Source: Thermoplasmata archaeon
GTDB taxonomy: Archaea > Thermoplasmatota > Thermoplasmata > Thermoplasmatales > Thermoplasmataceae
Direction: 5' to 3'
NCBI GenBank assembly: GCA_021845325.1
Contig: JAKBRR010000003.1
Span: forward strand, 1 to 27,636
Length of the DNA: 27,636 bases
The notes beneath the pieces are model-generated. The model saw nothing but the letters and a program-made list of their open reading frames with translations. It did no database searches and had not been told where the DNA came from. Positions 8,437-17,033 of the stretch are shown piece by piece. A program made the translations under genes and the position numbers. The stretch's first letter is position 1; each line of letters opens with the position of its first letter.

Positions 8437-9387
8437 TTAAAGTATATAGTTTTCGTAATTTTTCTTATAGTGATCTACTGTTTGCATGAGGGCATCGTCA
8501 AAATTGAATTCAGGTTTCCATCCCAGTTTCTTTATACTGCTTGCGTCTATTGCATATCTCCTATCATGACCGGGTCTATCCTCCACGTGCATGATCATAT
8601 CTGTACTTTTTTTCATCAAGTGAATGATCGTCTTGACAACTTCTATGTTTGAATGTTCACCGTCAGAACCAATAAGATATGTTTTTCCAGTAATGCCCTT
8701 TTCAAGTATGAGATCAATTCCACTGCAATGATCTGTTACATATATCCAGTCCCTAATCTGCCTACCATCGCCATATATTGGAATTTTCTCATTATTCATC
8801 AGGTTGATTATGGTCTTGGGGATTAGTTTCTCCCTGTGCTGATGTGGGCCAAAATTGTTACTGCAGTTACTTATTGTTGCTCTTATTCCATAGGTGTTAC
8901 AGTAACTTCGGACAAGCATATCTGCAGATGCCTTTGTAGCAGAATATGGATTCTTTGGGTTGTAGGGTGAATCAACGGTGAATTTATCCTTTGATTCAAT
9001 GGGTAATGCACCATAAACCTCATCAGTTGAGATCTGGTGAAATCTTAAGTCATTCCTTCTGGCATATTCCAGTAATGCATGGGTTCCCATTATGTTTGAT
9101 CGAATGAATGATGATGAGTCTTTTATGGAATTATCAACATGGGACTCTGCTGCGAAGTTCACTATTGTATCAAGGTCCCTAAGTTCATGGTCATGTATAG
9201 ATATATTGTTTATATCATCATTGATAAACCTATAATTTTGTGAATTCTTAACTTTTTCCAGATACCATGGGTTTGATGCGTATGTCATGGAGTCCATGTT
9301 ATAGATGAAGTCATCATGTTTTTCCATTCTGTTAAGTATATAATTTGAACCTATGAATCCCATCCCGCCTGTAACAAGAATATTCAA
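8437..9387 (-). CDS. rmlB: dTDP-glucose 4,6-dehydratase
   Basis: This cytosolic extended-SDR enzyme converts dTDP-glucose to dTDP-4-keto-6-deoxyglucose using bound NAD. The 316-residue protein (family about 320-360) shows the nucleotide motif T-G-G-M-G-F-I-G-S-N (6-15), the dehydratase-specific S-T-D-E-V-Y-G (120-126, with Asp122 and Glu123 as the expected acid/base pair) and Y-x-x-x-K (148-152). N-F-A-A-E-S-H-V-D (78-86) is also typical. It starts with TTG inside the end of rmlC: the overlap is TTGA, and a strong Shine-Dalgarno (AAGGTGAT) ends five bases upstream, so this start is well supported and translation is probably coupled. rmlA and rmlD are not in the window, so the final sugar could be rhamnose or another 6-deoxyhexose. 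Confidence 0.95.
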   Translation of the reverse strand: MNILVTGGMGFIGSNYILNRMEKHDDFIYNMDSMTYASNPWYLEKVKNSQNYRFINDDINNISIHDHELRDLDTIVNFAAESHVDNSIKDSSSFIRSNIMGTHALLEYARRNDLRFHQISTDEVYGALPIESKDKFTVDSPYNPKNPYSATKASADMLVRSYCNTYGIRATISNCSNNFGPHQHREKLIPKTIINLMNNEKIPIYGDGRQIRDWIYVTDHCSGIDLILEKGITGKTYLIGSDGEHSNIEVVKTIIHLMKKSTDMIMHVEDRPGHDRRYAIDASSIKKLGWKPEFNFDDALMQTVDHYKKNYENYIL

Positions 9388-9938
9388 AAGTGATCACCTT
9401 TTTCGATTAAGTCCTTAAATAGATGTAATTTCGAATCTTTTTCTGAAACAACAGGATCAACCGTATTCCAATTTACATCTATATCAGGATCGTCAAACCT
9501 TATCCCACTTTCTGATTCTTTGTTGTAATACTGAGTGGTTTTGTATAACACGTATGAATCTTCCACTGCAACAAATCCATGGGCAAAGTAATCTGGAATA
9601 TAGAAAGATCTGCAATTTTCTTCTGACAATTCCCTCATAACATATTTCCCAAAGTCCTTAGAATCTTTCATCAGGTTAACCGCGACATCCAAAATCTTTC
9701 CGTGGATGACCGATATTAATTTCCCCTGGGAAAACGGTTTCCTTTGAAAATGTAAACCTCTTATAACTCCCCTCTTGGAAAATGAAAGATTTTCTTGCAC
9801 AAATTTTATGTTGCTGAACTGATTTGACAAAGAATCGTCCCGATAGAATTCCATAAAGTAGCCTCTTTCATCATTGAATTTTACCTTTTCAATAAGATAT
9901 ACTCCTGATAGTTCAGTTTCAGTAATCTTGAAATTCAT
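9384..9938 (-). CDS. rmlC: dTDP-4-dehydrorhamnose 3,5-epimerase
   Basis: The 184-residue protein matches the usual length of RmlC, a cupin epimerase that converts dTDP-4-keto-6-deoxyglucose to dTDP-4-keto-rhamnose. Diagnostic segments are D-E-R-G-Y-F-M-E-F (23-31), V-I-R-G-L-H-F-Q (58-65, with the catalytic His63), Q-G-K-L-I-S-V-I-H-G (71-80) and Y-I-P-D-Y-F-A-H-G-F (113-122), followed by Y-K-T-T-Q-Y-Y. It is the first gene of an rmlC-rmlB unit with a four-base overlap and works on the product of RmlB. RmlC proper and the related 5-epimerases of other deoxysugar routes are hard to separate by eye, so the exact end sugar is uncertain. Confidence 0.93.
   Translation of the reverse strand: MNFKITETELSGVYLIEKVKFNDERGYFMEFYRDDSLSNQFSNIKFVQENLSFSKRGVIRGLHFQRKPFSQGKLISVIHGKILDVAVNLMKDSKDFGKYVMRELSEENCRSFYIPDYFAHGFVAVEDSYVLYKTTQYYNKESESGIRFDDPDIDVNWNTVDPVVSEKDSKLHLFKDLIEKGDHF
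9393..9400 (-). promoter_or_regulatory. Shine-Dalgarno fixing the TTG start of rmlB
   Basis: AAGGTGAT on the minus strand complements the archaeal 16S rRNA tail and lies five bases before the TTG at 9385-9387, inside the last codons of rmlC. It decides the rmlB start and indicates internal initiation within a shared transcript. Confidence 0.75.
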
Positions 9939-10044
9939 TTAATCCATATCTTTATTTCACTTATGTATTTTTTTGATTATCTTTGTATTAATATAAAATA
10001 AACTTAAAATGAATAATTAATTGAAAAATATATTTATTGCAACT

Positions 10045-11058
10045 TTAGTTTGCACTCTTTCGTGATTTAACATTTTTTGATTTAAAGAAGGATGAAAATA
10101 GTAACCCATTAAAAATAAGAAGTATGGAAAATGCAAGGCTCACAGCTACTGTCGATGGAGATGTTATCCCAAATCCAAATAAATAGTTAAAACCAAGAGA
10201 CCCCCCAACGTTTGATATGGATGAAAGCGGTAGACCCAGGGCGGCATCCAGTATCATCGCTATGGACATAAATATAGATCCATAGGCTAGACCCATTCTG
10301 GCGGTTTCCTTTAACTTGTTCTTCGTTAATAGAAATCCCAGCATGGATACTATCATCCCTGCAGTGAAAATTATCAAAAGAATCCAGTGGAGGTATCCCG
10401 AAGTCCTGAGAAGACTGTCATCGGTTATCAGGAAAATGGCTGAACCCATAGAAACAATGAATGAAATGTATCCCAGTATGGACAGATTTCTTCTTTTAAG
10501 GGCCATTGGTATAATTGCTGCCAGCAGGAAAAGAACAATTACAGAAGACCCGGCAATATCTGTACCGTAAAGGGCTGTGAACGATTTCGATGGTGAAGAT
10601 GGCGGTGGAGTTGTGCTTGAAGCATGTCCGGTAACAGAGACTGAAAGCACTGCTGGTGAACTGGATGGATCGTCACCTGTGGCGTTTATGTATACATGAT
10701 AAGTTCCATCACTAACTGATGATGCCACTGCGACTGTCATTGTTCCTGTGTATGGCGGATCACCGCCACTGTTACTGAAACTGATCGTGAAACCACTCAA
10801 ATAGTTGGATGAAAGGCTGGTGCCCCATGGGCTTCCCGATGCCAGATTCACAGTATATGAATCTGAAGCCGATGTACCTGGAGTGACTGAAACGGAACTT
10901 GTGCCTAATGTTATAGTTGATGTTCCATCAGAGAATGGATTATAATTTCTATTCAAATCAGTGTTACCATGTACATTATCAACATTTAGCATTGAAATGA
11001 CCATAATACTTACTACAACAAACAGAATAATAGTTAGTAATTTATTGTATTTATTCAT
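10045..11058 (-). CDS. Exported beta-domain protein with C-terminal membrane domain
   Basis: I do not recognise a named family for this 337-residue protein. A signal/anchor helix (8-28) is followed by a Ser/Thr/Gly-rich extracellular part (about 35-145) that looks like an Ig-like beta sandwich: alternating strands ending in T-M-T-V-A-V-A-S-S-V-S-D-G-T-Y-H-V-Y-I-N-A-T. A T-T-P-P-P-S-S-P-S linker (about 149-157) leads to about five or six membrane helices (170-325) and a basic tail K-S-K-N-V-K-S-R-K. The layout suggests a surface sensor, adhesin or envelope component. It stands alone, between the DUF2079 gene and rmlC, with its own TATA element. Function unknown. Confidence 0.7.
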   Translation of the reverse strand: MNKYNKLLTIILFVVVSIMVISMLNVDNVHGNTDLNRNYNPFSDGTSTITLGTSSVSVTPGTSASDSYTVNLASGSPWGTSLSSNYLSGFTISFSNSGGDPPYTGTMTVAVASSVSDGTYHVYINATGDDPSSSPAVLSVSVTGHASSTTPPPSSPSKSFTALYGTDIAGSSVIVLFLLAAIIPMALKRRNLSILGYISFIVSMGSAIFLITDDSLLRTSGYLHWILLIIFTAGMIVSMLGFLLTKNKLKETARMGLAYGSIFMSIAMILDAALGLPLSSISNVGGSLGFNYLFGFGITSPSTVAVSLAFSILLIFNGLLFSSFFKSKNVKSRKSAN

Positions 11059-11081
11059 AATTATTATATATTCTAATTATA

Positions 11082-11091
11082 GTATTTAAAA
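11082..11091 (-). promoter_or_regulatory. TATA box of the beta-domain membrane protein gene
   Basis: TTTAAATAC on the minus strand is centred about 28 bases before the ATG at 11058. Confidence 0.5.
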
Positions 11092-11110
11092 CTTCTTTAG
11101 TTAAATTTTT

Positions 11111-11123
11111 AGCATGAAATGCT
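11111..11123. repeat. Small hairpin between two leftward genes
   Basis: AGCAT and ATGCT flank a three-base loop. On the minus strand a T-run (CTCCTTTTTG, about 11137-11146) precedes it, just after the DUF2079 gene stop, so transcription of that gene may end here. Archaeal terminators depend mainly on T-runs, so the hairpin itself may be incidental. Confidence 0.3.
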
Positions 11124-11176
11124 TAAATATAATAACAAAAAGGAGACAGTACTATTATCTTAAAAAGCACTCATAG

Positions 11177-13117
11177 TTACATAATAGGTCCAGTCATGGA
11201 TACATACATTGTTTTGTTATAATAGGAATTCGGTAATGATAATTCTACTACGGGGTCCCCAAAAAATGAATTTATCCTAAATTTAAGATGCAGAATGTAA
11301 ATCCTGTTCACTATGCTTACTTTAGAATATGTCACATTTGATGTTACACTAACAGATCTCGCTGTAATGTTTATGTTATGAATATTATATAAATTCATAC
11401 CTTTCGGAAATGTGATGTTAAGGTAGTATAACCCGGGAATTATTACTTCAGGATATAGGTTAATCATTGATTCATTATGTGCGTGGGAAATAGGAGTAAC
11501 ATTGGTGAATAATGATATGGGTGTAAAGTAAACAGGCGTATGATTGTAATTCTTTGCAAGTAATATGAAGCCATCCTGAAATGCTTCAATTCCATAATTT
11601 CCCCTTGAATAAAGAATATTCATTGCCTGGCACATATCAAGGCTGTTTCCAGTATTGAAGCAGTTAGCATCATATGCAATGGCATAATCCACATTTTCAG
11701 TTTCTGTTAGATTCTGAAGTCTATAACTTAAATTGTTATTATATCCAGATAGAGATTGAAATGCCCCAAGGCATGAAAGCGATGGATCGTGCACATCAAC
11801 GTATGGGAGGTTATTTTGATAAATAACATAAGGGTTGTTGGATGGAATTAGGTTTGTTACGTTAATATATTCATCATAAACCTTAAGGCTCGGATGCAGA
11901 ATGTCCATGGCAAAGGGCTCTGTTGAATAGGCATTTACTGGGCTGTATGGCTGGAACAGAAGTGCAAACAAAATAACAGATGCCATCAAGGCTATGGGTT
12001 TTTTCTGTAATCTTATAGTCCTCCTAAGTCTATTGGAATAGTTGTGGGCATTTTTTGAGATATGTTCTTTACCTTTATCATCTAAAGCGTCAATTCTAAG
12101 GGAGTCTATAAGCCCAAGAAATACGAAGGGGGCAATTGCTGCTACATATTGGAAATGAAAAAATGCTGGATAATAGTAAACACTATAATTGTTAAAGAAG
12201 GCAATTAGGAAGAATGGAATTGTGAATATCATCCACCTTAATGATTTGAGAGGTATGAGAAGAAGTGGAGAAAAAATAAGTATAAAGAGAAGAGCCTTGT
12301 CATCTATGTTGGTCAACAGCAGATTCAGAGTATTTCCCTCCTTGAGATGGAAATAACCATCAAAATATCCATTCTGATAGATGTAGTATGGTGAGTAAAA
12401 TATGAGAAAGTATGAAATTATAAGCATAGAAGTGAAAATTATTAAACTGGCTATGGAGAACTTCAAGAGGGAATCCATCTTCCTTTTTTCCATTTTCCTT
12501 CGATTAAGGTAAGTTTCAATAAGAATCATTAACATTAGAAGTGCTGGAAATGCCATATAGGGAAATCTTACTATTCCTGATAAAAAAAAGAAAATAGTGG
12601 ACGAAATATATTTCTCATTCAGGAACTGGTAGTAACCCATTAGAAAGAAGAGTATAAAAAACGCCTGAAAATGAAAATTAAAATAGTTAAGACCTGCAAG
12701 CGGAAAATAGAGAAGATAAGATATTCCAATGATCATGGATACAAACTGATTTATGGATTTTTTTCTTGCGATCTTGTAGAGGATTAATGAGGGAAGAGCC
12801 AGAAATATTTCCTGAATAATAAGCATTCCAGTGATCCCGTCAATAAGAATGAGTGGACTGAATATTATTCTGAGAAGAGAGAAACCAGTCATATACATAA
12901 TGTACCGGGCATAATGGTAATGGATTATGGAATTCATTGTCAATGATATGATTCCGGAATCAAACACATACTGCTGAAAATTAAACTGCTGCAATATATC
13001 AATGAGAGACCAGAAAAAGACATACACTAATAGGGCACATATAACGAAGAATTCATATGTTTCCAATCTGTATAAATAGGTCCGAAGTGACGTAACTGTC
13101 CTCCTGAAATAATGCAT
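11177..13117 (-). CDS. DUF2079-family multi-pass membrane protein (GT-C-like)
   Basis: This 646-residue protein has about a dozen membrane helices in its first 400 residues and a mostly extracellular C-terminal region (about 405-646) rich in N-x-S/T sequons. The first loop contains Q-Y-V-F-D-S-G-I-I, matching the 'D-x-G-I' signature loop of DUF2079 proteins, which resemble the GT-C glycosyltransferase fold that uses lipid-linked sugar donors. N-F-H-F-Q-A-F near residue 148 is also typical. Inference: a membrane glycosyltransferase working with the rml genes and flippase on surface glycans. The acceptor and sugar are unknown and activity is not established for the family. The ATG lies about 40 bases below a TATA-like AATTTAAATAAT, so a short leader is likely. 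Confidence 0.78.
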   Translation of the reverse strand: MHYFRRTVTSLRTYLYRLETYEFFVICALLVYVFFWSLIDILQQFNFQQYVFDSGIISLTMNSIIHYHYARYIMYMTGFSLLRIIFSPLILIDGITGMLIIQEIFLALPSLILYKIARKKSINQFVSMIIGISYLLYFPLAGLNYFNFHFQAFFILFFLMGYYQFLNEKYISSTIFFFLSGIVRFPYMAFPALLMLMILIETYLNRRKMEKRKMDSLLKFSIASLIIFTSMLIISYFLIFYSPYYIYQNGYFDGYFHLKEGNTLNLLLTNIDDKALLFILIFSPLLLIPLKSLRWMIFTIPFFLIAFFNNYSVYYYPAFFHFQYVAAIAPFVFLGLIDSLRIDALDDKGKEHISKNAHNYSNRLRRTIRLQKKPIALMASVILFALLFQPYSPVNAYSTEPFAMDILHPSLKVYDEYINVTNLIPSNNPYVIYQNNLPYVDVHDPSLSCLGAFQSLSGYNNNLSYRLQNLTETENVDYAIAYDANCFNTGNSLDMCQAMNILYSRGNYGIEAFQDGFILLAKNYNHTPVYFTPISLFTNVTPISHAHNESMINLYPEVIIPGLYYLNITFPKGMNLYNIHNINITARSVSVTSNVTYSKVSIVNRIYILHLKFRINSFFGDPVVELSLPNSYYNKTMYVSMTGPIM

Positions 13118-13233
13118 CTTTTATTTTCCTATTGGCTCATGTCCCTATATTATTTAAATTTTGAACGATACTTAGAACTTAAAAAAGCAGTAATTTAATG
13201 GACCTGACATTAGTGAAATGTTTTATTGTAAAA

Positions 13234-13599
13234 TTACAGAATTAATAGAAATCCACCAATTCCAGAAAGTATTGGGCCTATTACAAATCCTCCACCAAGG
13301 AAGAGTATGATTATGCTTAGTACTATAATGAGGACACCATTCTCAAATTTACCCCTCCTTCTATGCTTGTGACCAGCGTTATATATAATTATAGCAAGTA
13401 CTATCCATATTATGGGAATAATTGCTAGTACCAGTGAACCACCAATGATGGCAAGTCCAGCAGGATTAAAGAATATAAGGGAAGCTACTCCCCCTATTCC
13501 TGTTATAAATATAGCCAGCAGTACAAGAATACCAGAAATCACTGTCAGTACTGCGCCTAATGTCGTAATGAAATATCTTAGGTTTGCCTGAGATGTCAT
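13234..13599 (-). CDS. Small four-helix membrane protein
   Basis: The 121-residue protein is almost entirely hydrophobic, with four predicted helices (about 9-33, 38-56, 57-74 and 88-118). A short basic cytoplasmic loop G-H-K-H-R-R-R-G-K (76-84) sits between the third and fourth. Gly-rich helix faces (G-G-G-F-V-I-G-P-I) suggest packing in an oligomer. No family is recognised. A TATA box 25 bases upstream gives a leaderless start with the neat N-terminus MTSQANLRYF. It stands alone between the DUF2079 and TPR genes. Confidence 0.65.
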   Translation of the reverse strand: MTSQANLRYFITTLGAVLTVISGILVLLAIFITGIGGVASLIFFNPAGLAIIGGSLVLAIIPIIWIVLAIIIYNAGHKHRRRGKFENGVLIIVLSIIILFLGGGFVIGPILSGIGGFLLIL

Positions 13600-13617
13600 A
13601 ATAAGATGATGCCCATT

Positions 13618-13630
13618 CTTTATATAGATA
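13618..13630 (-). promoter_or_regulatory. TATA box of the four-helix membrane protein gene
   Basis: TATCTATATAAAG on the minus strand is centred 25 bases before the ATG at 13599. Confidence 0.6.
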
Positions 13631-13693
13631 TTTGTATATTTGTAGATTAATTTCTCATAAAGCTAAACCAGTAAAAAAAGGTGTAAATAATCA

Positions 13694-15157
13694 TCATTCC
13701 CTTATGGTACAGATAATTTTCAAAAGATCTATGGCAGCTGAAACGTATTCTGATCTGTACTTTAATTCCAAAACTTGAAGTTCTGAACTTGTGGTAATCT
13801 TACCGTATTGATTCATTCTTGCAAAGTAAAACAATATGGACGCCCACTTTTCTTCTTCCTCATTCTCTGGTGAAAAAAGATACATTTGTGTCTCCGCCTC
13901 CTCAAATTCACCCTTAAATAATTTCTCTAGAATAAAGAATGGAAATTTATAGAATTTATTATTAGAATTTCCAATTAGATCCTGATCGTTACTTTTTGTG
14001 ATTCTGTTTCTTAAATATGTTGTATAGAATTCAAACTTCTGAGTATTCCTTAAAATTAATCCTAACTCCAGAACAGTATTGACTGAATTATTATCCACGG
14101 ATCTTTCAATTATAAATGTTATGTCCTTATTCTTTATATAATCAAGGTTGAATCCTACAAAACCTATTATTCCATCCAAATCTTTAGTTTTTATAAAGGA
14201 GTCCATAACTATTTCCTTGCACTCCTTCGGTATCTTTTCTCCTTTATCATAGAGTTTTGTTACCTCATTGTACTTTTCCAGTTCAAAAAGAATAGTTGTT
14301 AATCTGATTAGGTACCATTCATTTTGATCCATAGAAAATGCTTTCTTGAAATATGAAAGAGATTCTTCATTTCTTGTAGTATTATAACATATTTCTCCCA
14401 TTGAGAAGTAAAGCAAATTCTCATTTGGCCATACTGAAATTGCTTTCATGCATAATTCATCAGCTTTTGAGAAAAAGTTATTTTCAATCAGAAATTCTAT
14501 TTCCACAAGAATATCATTGAAGGGGGCATTAATTTCCATAAATCCCTTACGGTTTACTTCTTTTTCAACCCCTGACCAATTTTTAGCCCTTATTAACCTT
14601 CGTATCTTTTCCATTATGAGAACTTTTGATTCTGGATTGAATCTAATGGCAATATCAAGTTCCTTCAGGGATTGTTTTTCCATCTTCTGGTACTGAAAAT
14701 ATCTCGATAGGATGAAATGTGCGTTCCAGGATGATGGTAATATTGATATGGACCTCATTGCCATTTTATAGGCTTCGCCAGGCTTTCCCATTCTAAGAAA
14801 TATGTCCGCCATCAATTCTAATGCTTCAGTATTTCTGCTGTTAATTCTGTATACTTTGTTCAGTGTTTCAATGCATTCGTCATAAAATGATAAATTATGA
14901 AGCAATTTTGCCTTAAGCATTAAATATTGGTAATTTTCAGGGTTTAACTCTACACTTCTTTCAGCCCATGTTAGAGCCTCCTCCTTCTTTCCGGACATGT
15001 TAAGTAGTAAAGATTTTAAATAGACAGTTTCTGGATCTGAGTGAGTTACATTTAGAATTTCATCAACAACTCTTGATGCATCAATTAAGTAACCGTTTTT
15101 TATTAATCTAACGGCAAGATCTTTCTTTTCCTCAACTGGATCATAAATTCTTTGCAT
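13694..15157 (-). CDS. Tetratricopeptide-repeat protein
   Basis: The 487-residue soluble protein is built of helical pairs. TPR-like units are visible at about 12-45, 46-80 (Y-L-K-S-L-L-L-N-M-S-G-K-K-E-E-A-L), 81-114 (L-L-H-N-L-S-F-Y-D-E-C-I), 115-148 (L-R-M-G-K-P-G-E-A-Y) and 149-182, with weaker ones at 215-285. The C-terminal third (about 300-487) is helical but diverged. There is no signal peptide and no catalytic domain, so it is probably a protein-protein scaffold in the cytosol. Partners cannot be inferred: neighbours are a small membrane protein and, divergently, a DUF4382 protein. The ATG follows a TATA-like TTGTATAATTA about 20 bases upstream. Confidence 0.8.
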   Translation of the reverse strand: MQRIYDPVEEKKDLAVRLIKNGYLIDASRVVDEILNVTHSDPETVYLKSLLLNMSGKKEEALTWAERSVELNPENYQYLMLKAKLLHNLSFYDECIETLNKVYRINSRNTEALELMADIFLRMGKPGEAYKMAMRSISILPSSWNAHFILSRYFQYQKMEKQSLKELDIAIRFNPESKVLIMEKIRRLIRAKNWSGVEKEVNRKGFMEINAPFNDILVEIEFLIENNFFSKADELCMKAISVWPNENLLYFSMGEICYNTTRNEESLSYFKKAFSMDQNEWYLIRLTTILFELEKYNEVTKLYDKGEKIPKECKEIVMDSFIKTKDLDGIIGFVGFNLDYIKNKDITFIIERSVDNNSVNTVLELGLILRNTQKFEFYTTYLRNRITKSNDQDLIGNSNNKFYKFPFFILEKLFKGEFEEAETQMYLFSPENEEEEKWASILFYFARMNQYGKITTSSELQVLELKYRSEYVSAAIDLLKIICTIRE

Positions 15158-15394
15158 TTACCTGTAAGGGTAATTATACAACTTCATATTGATATTTGCC
15201 TTCATTTTGAACAATTTCCTTTCCGTATCAAATAGCAAATGTACCAGAGTTTGATAAAACTAAATTGATGCCTAAAAATAGAAAAATGTTGAGAATTACG
15301 AAATTTTCTTCCTTTAAACTATTAAAAGACGTATTTTTTTAACCTTTAGTAAGTTGTACCACAACCCCTTTAAATATGAAATGAATGGATAGGT
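15158..15394. other. Divergent intergenic region, 237 bases
   Basis: The gap holds the promoters of the TPR gene (leftward) and the DUF4382 gene (rightward). A 7-base inverted repeat, TATCAAA (15226-15232) and TTTGATA (15250-15256), is the only other structure seen. No ORF or RNA is evident. Confidence 0.4.
15368..15378 (+). promoter_or_regulatory. TATA box of the DUF4382 gene
   Basis: CTTTAAATATG, preceded by a CCCC that could serve as part of a BRE, is centred about 22 bases before the ATG at 15395. Confidence 0.55.
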
Positions 15395-15910
15395 ATGGAA
15401 AAGAAATACATAGCGGCGATTGTGGCTGTTATAATAATAGCTGCTGGGCTGACAGGACTGGTATATTATCAGGCTTCACAGGCCGCAGCCAATGATGGCC
15501 ATGTTGCAATGAAAGTGGCAGATTCTCCAAATCTTGGAGTTTCTGGTGTGTTCATGACATTCAGTAAGGTGTCATTGCATAGCAATGTTTCTGGATGGAC
15601 AAATTACAGTGTGAAGTCACAAACCATAGATATACTTGGTGTTACCACGACAAACGCATCTTTGCTGACCAATATCACACTCAAGGCAGGGACATATACA
15701 ATGATAAGACTGTACATAACCAACGTTTCAGTTGACATCCTCGGAGTTAGTGTTAATTTCACGCTTCATGCCCCATTTGCATTCATAAACCACCCATTTA
15801 AGGTTAGTGCTCATGGAAACATGAACGTGATAATTGACTTCAACCTGACGCAGGATCTGAATCTAAACGCAAAAGTGTTTACTCCTAGCGTTGGTGTGGT
15901 TGTAAACTAA
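15395..15910 (+). CDS. Exported DUF4382 domain protein
   Basis: The 171-residue protein has an N-terminal signal/anchor (K-K-Y-I-A-A-I-V-A-V-I-I-I, residues 3-24) and one extracytoplasmic domain (about 36-170). The pattern V-A-M-K-V-A-D-S-P, then F-S-K-V-S-L-H, G-W, I-D-I-L-G-V, L-x-A-G-T-Y-T-M-I-R-L-Y-I and V-I-I-D-F-N-L matches DUF4382, a beta-sandwich found in secreted or lipid-anchored proteins ('V-T-D-A-P...A-G-x-Y-x-x-I-R-L'). Six or more sequons point to glycosylation. No role is known for the domain. The gene stands alone and is followed by T-rich stretches (15913-15929) that would end transcription before the convergent aldo/keto reductase. Confidence 0.8.
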   Translation: MEKKYIAAIVAVIIIAAGLTGLVYYQASQAAANDGHVAMKVADSPNLGVSGVFMTFSKVSLHSNVSGWTNYSVKSQTIDILGVTTTNASLLTNITLKAGTYTMIRLYITNVSVDILGVSVNFTLHAPFAFINHPFKVSAHGNMNVIIDFNLTQDLNLNAKVFTPSVGVVVN

Positions 15911-15912
15911 AA

Positions 15913-15929
15913 CAATTTTTAATTTTTTA
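15913..15929 (+). terminator. T-rich terminator after the DUF4382 gene
   Basis: Two T-runs separated by AA begin three bases after the stop codon, in a gap between convergent genes. Such runs end archaeal transcription. Confidence 0.4.
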
Positions 15930-16023
15930 AAGAATTAGGAATTATTTCTCTTTTTATTACGGGTTTGAAAGTGTAGTGTAAGAAAACTATTTTTTTCTTT
16001 TAAAAATATTAGGATGTGTATTT

Positions 16024-16956
16024 TTAAGCGTATATGAATTCTACGCTTGATATTTTATCAATTCTTTCCATATCTTCCCTAGTTAGCTTTACTTTATCGG
16101 CACCCATGTTGGATTCTACCTGTGATCTGTTTTTAGCTCCAGGTATTATGAGACAGTTCTTGTGAAGTAAATAAGCAAGAGATAGCTGTGCCATAGAACA
16201 TTTCTTTTCCTGTGCCATCTTTCCAAGTTCATCAAGCACTGGCTTCATTATGTTCCTGTTCTCGGGATTGTTAAAAAGCTCGTCACCCTTCCTGATGTTA
16301 TCCGGGGGTACCTCTCCGCTGTTATACTTTCCTGTAAGAAGACCTTTTGCAAGTGGACTGTATGGAATCAGCGCTATGTTTTTCTCCTTCATATAAGGTA
16401 TAAGCTCCCTTTCTATGTTTCTCTCCAGAATGCTGTATTCCATCTGATTGGATACAATTGAATAATCCTTCATACTGTCCACGGCATCCTTTAGAACAGG
16501 TTTTGAAAGATTGCAAACACCGATCTGATCAATGTACCCTTCGTTCTTCAACCTCTCCATAGAATGCATTATCTCTGACACTGGAACATAGGGCTCGTAC
16601 CAGTGCAGTTGATAAAGATCAATTTTTTCTATACCCAATCTTTCAAGACTCCCCTTCACACTTCTTTCCATTGTCTTGTAATTCTTCACATGTGGTGGAT
16701 TGACCTTTGTTGCAACTATATACCTGTTTTTTGGAATTTCAGATAATGCCTGTTTTATCAATTCCTCAGAGTGACCCATTCCGTAGATTTCTGCTGTGTC
16801 CAGATAGTTCCCGCCATTCTCAACATAAAACTTTATTGCATCAATAATATCCTTATCACCATAATCTTCTCCCCATCCTCTTAATCCAGCCTGCCAGCAT
16901 CCAAGACCGACCCTTGTTGCCTGCAGTTTACTGTTTCCAATGCTTATTTTCTCCAT
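16024..16956 (-). CDS. Aldo/keto reductase
   Basis: The 310-residue cytosolic protein is an NADPH-dependent aldo/keto reductase (TIM barrel) of usual length. The catalytic tetrad is intact: Asp53 and Tyr58 in Y-L-D-T-A-E-I-Y-G, Lys84 in V-A-T-K-V and His118 in L-Y-Q-L-H-W. Further signatures are L-E-R-L-G-I-E-K-I-D-L (104-114), Q-M-E-Y-S-I-L-E-R (176 on), P-Y-S-P-L-A-K-G-L-L-T-G-K and the C-terminal coenzyme segment I-P-G-A-K-N-R-S-Q-V-E-S-N. The substrate is not evident; these enzymes reduce many aldehydes and ketones or oxidise sugars. It lies 77 bases downstream of fhs in the same direction with its own TATA element, so co-regulation is possible but not required. Confidence 0.92.
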   Translation of the reverse strand: MEKISIGNSKLQATRVGLGCWQAGLRGWGEDYGDKDIIDAIKFYVENGGNYLDTAEIYGMGHSEELIKQALSEIPKNRYIVATKVNPPHVKNYKTMERSVKGSLERLGIEKIDLYQLHWYEPYVPVSEIMHSMERLKNEGYIDQIGVCNLSKPVLKDAVDSMKDYSIVSNQMEYSILERNIERELIPYMKEKNIALIPYSPLAKGLLTGKYNSGEVPPDNIRKGDELFNNPENRNIMKPVLDELGKMAQEKKCSMAQLSLAYLLHKNCLIIPGAKNRSQVESNMGADKVKLTREDMERIDKISSVEFIYA

Positions 16957-16976
16957 CGAACCCCATCGTCAACCAT

Positions 16977-16986
16977 GTTTTTTAAA
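16977..16986 (-). promoter_or_regulatory. TATA box of the aldo/keto reductase gene
   Basis: TTTAAAAAAC on the minus strand is centred 25 bases before the ATG at 16956. Confidence 0.5.
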
Positions 16987-17033
16987 CTATCGTTACGAAA
17001 AAAATGTTTAATTAGATGAAATTTTAAAACGAT

